A DNA stretch of 35,338 nt, from positions 1-35,338 of the forward strand of contig CACBVE010000004.1 in NCBI GenBank assembly GCA_902542595.1, read 5' to 3'. Positions 29,570 through 35,338 of the stretch are shown here, one piece after another. Below the pieces are notes generated by a model. That model did no database searches and was not told where the DNA came from. It was given only the letters and a program-made list of their open reading frames with translations. The position numbers and the translations under genes are program-made. Position 1 is the stretch's first letter, and the number at the start of each line of letters is the position of its first letter. This DNA comes from an uncultured Prochlorococcus sp. (lineage in GTDB: Bacteria > Cyanobacteriota > Cyanobacteriia > PCC-6307 > Cyanobiaceae).

Positions 29570-31123
29570 TTAATGCAAAAAATGCCTTTTTTGCGTAAAT
29601 ACCATTGAGATTCCTTTCGAATTACACATATCAATGCTTTCTTGGTCTCTTAGACTTCCCCCAGGTTGAATAATAGCTTTTATTCCATATTCATTTGCTA
29701 GTTCTACAGTATCTGCAAATGGGAAAAACCCATCGCTGGCTAAGACAGCATCAGAACATAACCTTCCAGCTGCTTTTAATGCAATTTTTGCTGCTCCAAC
29801 TCTATTCATTTGTCCAGCTCCAATACCAATAGTTTTTTGATCTTTTGCAATAACAATTGCATTAGATTTCACGTGTTTACAAATTTTCCATGCGAAATTT
29901 AGATCTAAGTTAATTTGATTACTCGGATTTTTATTAGTTACTGAAATCCAATTTTCAGTTTTTTCTTTACTATCATCAGTATCTTGAACTAGTAATCCTC
30001 CCATTATTGATTTAGTAGAAGTTTGATTCTTTTTTGGAAGTTGATCTTTTGAAAACTTTAAAATTCTTAAATTCTTTTTAACTTTTAAAATTTCTAAAGC
30101 TTCCTCATCAAAAGATGGAGCAACGACACACTCTAAGAAAATATCTTTAAGGCGAATTGCGGTCTCACTATCAACATTTGAATTAAAAGCAACTATTCCT
30201 CCAAATGCACTTACTGAGTCGCATTCCAAAGCATTCAAAAATGCTTTAGAAGCTGAATTACTTATAGAGGCACCACAAGGATTATTGTGTTTTAAAATAA
30301 CAGAGGCAAAAGTGCTGGTTGTAAGTTCACCTTTCCCTTCGTATCCAAATTCTAAAACTGTTGAAAGTGCAGACTCAAGATCCAAAAGATTGTTATAACT
30401 TAAATCTTTACCTTGTAATTGTTCTGCTGAGTTCCATCCAATATTACTTAAACCATACCAGAAGGCTTTTTGATGAGGATTTTCCCCATATCTTAATGTT
30501 TTTATTAGTGGATAAGATTCAATATATTTGGAAGATTGTAAATCTCTTTCTTTTCTTATCCAATTAGATATTGCAGTGTCATAGTCTGCTGTATGTTGAA
30601 AAGCTTCAAAGGCCAATTTCGCTTTATATGAGTCATTTAATTTACCTTTTTTACTTTCTTCAATAAAATTTTGATACTGACTTGGATCCACTAAAACGGA
30701 AACGTCTTTATGATTTTTAGCTGCAGAACGAATCATTGAGGGCCCTCCGATATCGATATTTTCAATAGCATCGTCCCATTTAGATCCCTGATCTACAGTT
30801 TTTTTAAAAGGATATAAATTGACAACTACTAAGTCAATTAACTCAAGATCGTTAGCTTCTATATCTCTTTTATGTTTCTCGTCAGTTCTTTTAGCTAATA
30901 TTCCACCGTGTATTTTTGGATGTAAAGTTTTAACTCTTCCTCCAAGAATTTCTGGAGAATTAGTAAAATCTGCAACTTTAATAACTGGAATTTTTGCCTC
31001 TATTAGATGTTTAGCAGTTCCTCCACTTGATAGAATTTTATAGTTGAATTGCTCTACCAACTCCCTACAAAATGGGACTATATTTTTTTTATCAGAGACA
31101 CTTATTAAGGCTAATGGTGACAT
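29570..31123 (-). CDS. purH: Bifunctional AICAR transformylase/IMP cyclohydrolase
   Basis: 517 aa; ALISVSDKKNIVPF, SSGGTAKHL, GRVKTLHPKIHGGIL, LRYGENPHQKA, KHNNPCGAS. Confidence 0.98.
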   Translation of the reverse strand: MSPLALISVSDKKNIVPFCRELVEQFNYKILSSGGTAKHLIEAKIPVIKVADFTNSPEILGGRVKTLHPKIHGGILAKRTDEKHKRDIEANDLELIDLVVVNLYPFKKTVDQGSKWDDAIENIDIGGPSMIRSAAKNHKDVSVLVDPSQYQNFIEESKKGKLNDSYKAKLAFEAFQHTADYDTAISNWIRKERDLQSSKYIESYPLIKTLRYGENPHQKAFWYGLSNIGWNSAEQLQGKDLSYNNLLDLESALSTVLEFGYEGKGELTTSTFASVILKHNNPCGASISNSASKAFLNALECDSVSAFGGIVAFNSNVDSETAIRLKDIFLECVVAPSFDEEALEILKVKKNLRILKFSKDQLPKKNQTSTKSIMGGLLVQDTDDSKEKTENWISVTNKNPSNQINLDLNFAWKICKHVKSNAIVIAKDQKTIGIGAGQMNRVGAAKIALKAAGRLCSDAVLASDGFFPFADTVELANEYGIKAIIQPGGSLRDQESIDMCNSKGISMVFTQKRHFLH

Positions 31124-31156
31124 TATGGGAAATTTTACTTACTTAAGAATATAAAC

Positions 31157-31774
31157 ATGAAATATGCTATCAATCATGAATTTGTCTCGATTAGCTCTCA
31201 AACTGCAACTCATAGAATTATTTTGATACATGGTTGGGGAGCAGATTCGGATGACCTTTTATCCTTTGGAAAGGAGATGACAGAAAAAATAAATCTTGAT
31301 TTTGAGGTAATTTCTTTGAGGGCTCCTGGATTACATCCAAGTGGTCAAGGAAGACAGTGGTATGGATTATACCCACATGATTGGAATGGAGCTCAGGTTG
31401 AAGTAAATAAACTTTTAGTTACATTAAAAAAATTTGACACTGATCAGATACCACTAGGCAAAACAATTTTGTTGGGGTTCTCTCAAGGGGCGGCAATGGC
31501 AATTGATGCAGGATTTAAATTAAATTTTGGATTAATTGTTGCTTGTAGTGGTTATCCTCATCCTAACTGGCTCCCGGGAGAAAAATGCGCGCCATTGATT
31601 GTTAGTCATGGTTTATTAGATGACGTCGTTCCTATAGATGCTTCTAGAATTATTTATGAAAAGGTAAAAAGTAAGTCTTCTAAATTTTGTGAATTTTTAG
31701 AATTCGATGGATATCACCAAATTGATTCAAATTTAATTAATTTTATTAGTTCAAATATAAGTAATATTTTTTAA
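31157..31774 (+). CDS. Alpha/beta hydrolase (carboxylesterase/phospholipase family)
   Basis: 205 aa; HGWGADSDDLLSF, LGFSQGAAMAIDAGF nucleophile elbow, catalytic HGLLDDVVP and DGYHQ. Confidence 0.88.
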   Translation: MKYAINHEFVSISSQTATHRIILIHGWGADSDDLLSFGKEMTEKINLDFEVISLRAPGLHPSGQGRQWYGLYPHDWNGAQVEVNKLLVTLKKFDTDQIPLGKTILLGFSQGAAMAIDAGFKLNFGLIVACSGYPHPNWLPGEKCAPLIVSHGLLDDVVPIDASRIIYEKVKSKSSKFCEFLEFDGYHQIDSNLINFISSNISNIF

Positions 31775-32139
31775 ACAAAAGCATATTCGTATTCTTCAAT
31801 CTCTTCCCAATCATCTGCAGTAAGTTCTAGACCTTCAAATATTTTTTCTTCACCAATTCCTTCAACTACAACTTTAAGTGATGGAAATAAAAAATGGTTT
31901 TCTTCAGCATATTGAGCGCTAAATAACCCTTTTTCACCCCAAAAAAACCTATCAGTAGTATGTTCGTTTCTTCTGACATTAAAAACTGAAGGCGCAGAAA
32001 GACCATTTTCAGCTATGAATCTTCTTGCTGCTGTAACTGGTTTATGTTTGCCAGTTTCGATATGATAAATAGGTACATGAGCCATTACTCTTTGGCCAGC
32101 CAATCTTCTTCTGCTGATTCTTTTTCTTTTTTTTGACAT
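31771..32139 (-). CDS. DUF3155-like cyanobacterial conserved protein
   Basis: 122 aa; MSKKRKRISRRRLAGQRVMAHVPIYHIETGKHKPVTAARRFIAENG; family from recall. Confidence 0.75.
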   Translation of the reverse strand: MSKKRKRISRRRLAGQRVMAHVPIYHIETGKHKPVTAARRFIAENGLSAPSVFNVRRNEHTTDRFFWGEKGLFSAQYAEENHFLFPSLKVVVEGIGEEKIFEGLELTADDWEEIEEYEYAFV

Positions 32140-32226
32140 TGATTGGTACTCCTGAAATTATTAATGAGATTAGTCTTATTTATTTTTACTAATCTTATAT
32201 ATGTGATTTTAAATTCACTTCTAATT

Positions 32227-32305
32227 ACATAGAGGACCCATCAACCTCTGATGTAGCGTAAAATATGATTAAATATTCATATTTAAGGCTGGCTAAAGTC
32301 AGACC
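32227..32305. other. Two adjacent potential hairpins in a 243-nt gap (candidate structured leader or ncRNA)
   Basis: ACATAGAGG-N9-CCTCT(G)ATGT at 32227-32254 and GGCTGGC-TAAA-GTCAG(A)CC at 32287-32305. Confidence 0.35.
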
Positions 32306-32388
32306 TCTTTATATATCTTAATACTTTTTTCATATTTTACAAGCCCTTTTCAAGTTTTTTTTTAAAATTTCTCAAAATATCATTGAAC

Positions 32389-33525
32389 ATGAATCTCTCA
32401 AAAAAATTTGAAGAACTAATTATAAAACAGCTAGAGAGTTTTGGTTGCTCAATGGGCGTGACTAATCTAGTTATGTATCTCGCCTCAGCTAAGCAAGGAA
32501 CTAAAGCATCTTTTGAAATGATTGGTCAATGGCCACAAATTGATAGGCTTCTCTTATCAATAGAAGATGACCCTTCACTAAAAGTTTCATCTCCTAATAG
32601 AAGATGGTACCCGCTTCAAGAAAACGATATTCTACTTGGCGTCCTTAGGGTAGAAACTGATTTGAAAGGGGGAAATTGGCCAGTATCACTTGATTCTAGA
32701 TTAAAAGCGCTTTCAATATCTTTAGCAAAATGCGTCTCTATCGAATTAGAACGTCAAAATAAAAATGAAGAAATCAATTATTTAAAAAATCAGGTTAATG
32801 TCATAATCCATCAATTAAGGAATCCATTGGCTGCTCTTAGGACATATGCAAAATTACTAATAAAAAGACTTGGTTCAGATGATGACTCTATTGAAATAGT
32901 TAAACGCATGATAATAGAGCAAAAACAAATTAATCAATACATGGATTCTTTTGCGCAATTAAATTCACCTGTTCAACTTCCTCTAGAAATTGGAGAGGAA
33001 AGATTATTATTACCACCAAATTTAGATAATAAAACGGTTATAACAGTTCAGAGTTTATTGAGGCCAATTTTAGAAAGGGGTAAAGCTAATGCGAACTTAG
33101 ATAATAGAGATTGGACTGAACCTTCTCTTTGGCCAGATTGGACTGTATCACCACTAAAGGCAAAATATGCTGTAATTGCTGAAATTGTGGCCAATTTATT
33201 AGAAAATGCGTTTAGATATGCCCAAAAAGATGCTGAGATTGGACTTGCAATTACGAGTAAAGGACTGTGTATATTTGATGATGGTAAAAAAATAGCCAAA
33301 AATGAAAAAGAAAAAATTTTTCAAAAAGGTTTTAGAGGATCTGCTGCTAAGAAGAAGGACGGCACTGGTGTGGGACTTTTTTTAGCAAGGAAATTAGCAA
33401 AACAAATTGGAGGAGAATTGAGATTGCTGGAAAATTTTTCGATTGATAATACTGAAAAATTAAATAATCTTGATAAGAAAAATATTTTCTATCTAGAACT
33501 TCCTATAAAAGAATTGCATACATAA
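32389..33525 (+). CDS. Sensor histidine kinase with GAF-like N-terminus (Hik2/CSK-like)
   Basis: ATG at 32389 preferred over the track's TTG at 32383; H-box IIHQLRNPLAALRTYAKLLIKRL, N-box VANLLENAFRYA, G-boxes FDDGKKI and GTGVGLFLARKLAKQIGGEL. Confidence 0.9.
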   Translation: MNLSKKFEELIIKQLESFGCSMGVTNLVMYLASAKQGTKASFEMIGQWPQIDRLLLSIEDDPSLKVSSPNRRWYPLQENDILLGVLRVETDLKGGNWPVSLDSRLKALSISLAKCVSIELERQNKNEEINYLKNQVNVIIHQLRNPLAALRTYAKLLIKRLGSDDDSIEIVKRMIIEQKQINQYMDSFAQLNSPVQLPLEIGEERLLLPPNLDNKTVITVQSLLRPILERGKANANLDNRDWTEPSLWPDWTVSPLKAKYAVIAEIVANLLENAFRYAQKDAEIGLAITSKGLCIFDDGKKIAKNEKEKIFQKGFRGSAAKKKDGTGVGLFLARKLAKQIGGELRLLENFSIDNTEKLNNLDKKNIFYLELPIKELHT

Positions 33526-34267
33526 ATAACATTGCAGTTTCGACTAGTACAACACTTGCACCGCACGCATCTCCATTGAAGCCTCCAATTTTATTTCCCA
33601 GTATGTTTGGGATAGAATAACTTAGAAAAATACCAATCAAAATAAGAATTAAAAATTTAATTAATATTGCTTGGGATGTAATTGAAACTAATTGATATGC
33701 AGTAAAAATTAAAAGAAAAATAATGGAGATTAAAGATTCTTTTTTAAAGCCGTTCCAAAACTTTTTGTGACTAATAGATTTTTTCTTAAAACTCAAATAT
33801 TTAAATCTTTCTATAAAGAATAAATTTGAAAATCTTCCCCAAAATAAGCATATTGGTAAAACAAAAAATATTAGGTTTTGAATTTTGAGTATGCATGCAG
33901 TTTGAATTAAAGTTATAAAAACTAAAGATTGAACTCCAAAGGATCCAACTTTACTGTCTTTCATGGCTTTTAAACGTTTCTTTTTGCCCGCAAAAATACC
34001 ATCGAAAGTATCCATTAAACCATCTAGGTGCAGACCACCAGTAATTAAATATCCTGAGGCCAAACAAATTAATGCAGATGTATAAATTGACCAAGAGTTT
34101 GTTCTTAAAAAAAGAAAAATATAACTCTGTATTATTCCAATAAAAAATCCTAAAGGCGGTGCAAATTGTGCAATATTTTTAAATTCGGGATTAATAAAAG
34201 GTATCTTTGGAAATATCGTATAGAAAATCCAAGATCCTGCAAAATTTTTTATTAAATATTTTTTGAT
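33503..34267 (-). CDS. cobS: Adenosylcobinamide-GDP ribazoletransferase; 5' end uncertain
   Basis: GGLHLDGLMDTFDGIFAGKKKRLKAMKDSKVGSFG and C-terminal GGFNGDACGA are CobS signatures. Conserved-looking coding (KKYLIKNFAGSWIFYTIFPKIPFINPEFKNIAQFAPPLGFFIG...) extends upstream of the track's TTG at 34063 to about 34267. Confidence 0.85.
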   Translation of the reverse strand: MKKYLIKNFAGSWIFYTIFPKIPFINPEFKNIAQFAPPLGFFIGIIQSYIFLFLRTNSWSIYTSALICLASGYLITGGLHLDGLMDTFDGIFAGKKKRLKAMKDSKVGSFGVQSLVFITLIQTACILKIQNLIFFVLPICLFWGRFSNLFFIERFKYLSFKKKSISHKKFWNGFKKESLISIIFLLIFTAYQLVSITSQAILIKFLILILIGIFLSYSIPNILGNKIGGFNGDACGASVVLVETAMLFMYAILL

Positions 34268-34341
34268 GAGATAATAATAGATTCAATATTAAATAATAGG
34301 GTAGATTAGTAAAAAAGAATCAAAAAATTTTATAATTTATT

Positions 34342-35338
34342 GTGTTTGAATTTGAAATTACATCGAATTGCAGTAATACAAGTGCAAGAACTGGTATATT
34401 TCATACCCCAAATGGGCAGGTAAACACACCAAAATTTATGCCTGTGGGTACTTTGGCAACGGTTAAAGGGATTTCATCTAAGCAGTTAACCTCGACAGGA
34501 TCAGAAATGATTCTTTCAAATACTTTTCATCTTCATTTACAACCTGGAGAAAAATTAGTTAAAGAATCTGGTGGAATACATAAATTCATGAATTGGCCTA
34601 AGCCTATTCTTACTGATTCAGGAGGATATCAAGTGTTTAGCTTGGCCAAATTAAATAATATTTCTGATAAAGGCGTGGAATTTAAAAATCCTAGAGATGG
34701 TAGTCATGTATTTTTATCACCTGAAAAAGTAATACAGATTCAAATGGATCTTGGATCAGATGTTGCCATGGCTTTTGATCATTGTCCTCCGCACACAGCT
34801 AATGAAAATGATATTGAGGACTCTTTAGAAAGAACTCATTCATGGCTACAAAAAAGTGTTGAGGTTCATCATAAATCCAATCAAGCATTATTCGGTATAG
34901 TTCAAGGCGGTAAGTATCCTAGATTAAGAGAATATAGTGCGAAATTTACAAGTTCTTTTGATCTGCCTGGGATAGCAGTGGGGGGTGTAAGTGTTGGCGA
35001 GGCAGTCGAAGAAATACATAGTGTAATTAATTACGTCCCGAAATTCCTACCAATAAATAAACCAAGATATTTAATGGGAATTGGCTCTTTAAAAGAAATT
35101 TCTTTAGCTGTTGCAAATGGATTCGATATATTTGACTGTGTTTTGCCTACAAGACTAGGAAGACATGGGACTGCTTTTTTTAATGATGAAAGATTGAACT
35201 TGCGAAATGCTCGATTTAAAAATGACTTTTCTCCAATTGACAAAACTTGCAAATGCGAAACCTGTAAGTCGTATTCTCGTGCATATTTGCATCATCTAAT
35301 TAGAAATGACGAAATATTAGGCCTTTCCCTCATAAGTT
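34342..35338 (+). CDS. tgt: Queuine/preQ1 tRNA-ribosyltransferase (3' end beyond window)
   Basis: Manual translation from GTG 34342: [43 protein letters not shown]...[12 protein letters not shown]...GIVQGG...GVSVGE...[12 protein letters not shown]; zinc ligands CKCETC. Confidence 0.96.
   Translation, partial: MFEFEITSNCSNTSARTGIFHTPNGQVNTPKFMPVGTLATVKGISSKQLTSTGSEMILSNTFHLHLQPGEKLVKESGGIHKFMNWPKPILTDSGGYQVFSLAKLNNISDKGVEFKNPRDGSHVFLSPEKVIQIQMDLGSDVAMAFDHCPPHTANENDIEDSLERTHSWLQKSVEVHHKSNQALFGIVQGGKYPRLREYSAKFTSSFDLPGIAVGGVSVGEAVEEIHSVINYVPKFLPINKPRYLMGIGSLKEISLAVANGFDIFDCVLPTRLGRHGTAFFNDERLNLRNARFKNDFSPIDKTCKCETCKSYSRAYLHHLIRNDEILGLSLIS

Noticed and set aside
1-35338. Prophage, transposon, CRISPR, toxin-antitoxin, restriction or BGC system
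   Set aside because: No integrase, transposase, direct-repeat array, cas, RM or megasynthase features seen; both tRNAs are intact and flanked by core genes with no integration signature.

Overview
This 35.3 kb window is AT-rich, gene-dense core chromosome from a marine picocyanobacterium, most likely a high-light Prochlorococcus. I base this on very short intergenic gaps and the psbH/psbN/psbI, ntcA, amt1, crtR, leuCD and tgt content. It holds about 40 protein-coding genes, two tRNAs (Leu-UAG, Arg-ACG), one strong Rho-independent terminator (after amt1), and good NtcA promoter candidates upstream of amt1 and ntcA. Four genes are missing from or truncated in the supplied ORF track: pyrB (runs off the left edge), psbN, psbI, and tgt (runs off the right edge). 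cobS is N-terminally truncated in the track. I saw no prophage, transposon, CRISPR array, defence island or secondary-metabolite cluster, and nothing I would call a new multi-gene system. The observations most worth a second look are: a CobO-family protein with a destroyed Walker A loop, divergent from ntcA; a terminator-like hairpin in the short amt1 leader just below an NtcA site; a cobS frame with no standard start codon; a predicted leaderless ispH transcript directly after a strong terminator; operator-like palindromes in psbH/psbN and cobO/ntcA; a Hik2/CSK-like sensor kinase; and an unusually long structured gap upstream of a DUF3155 gene.
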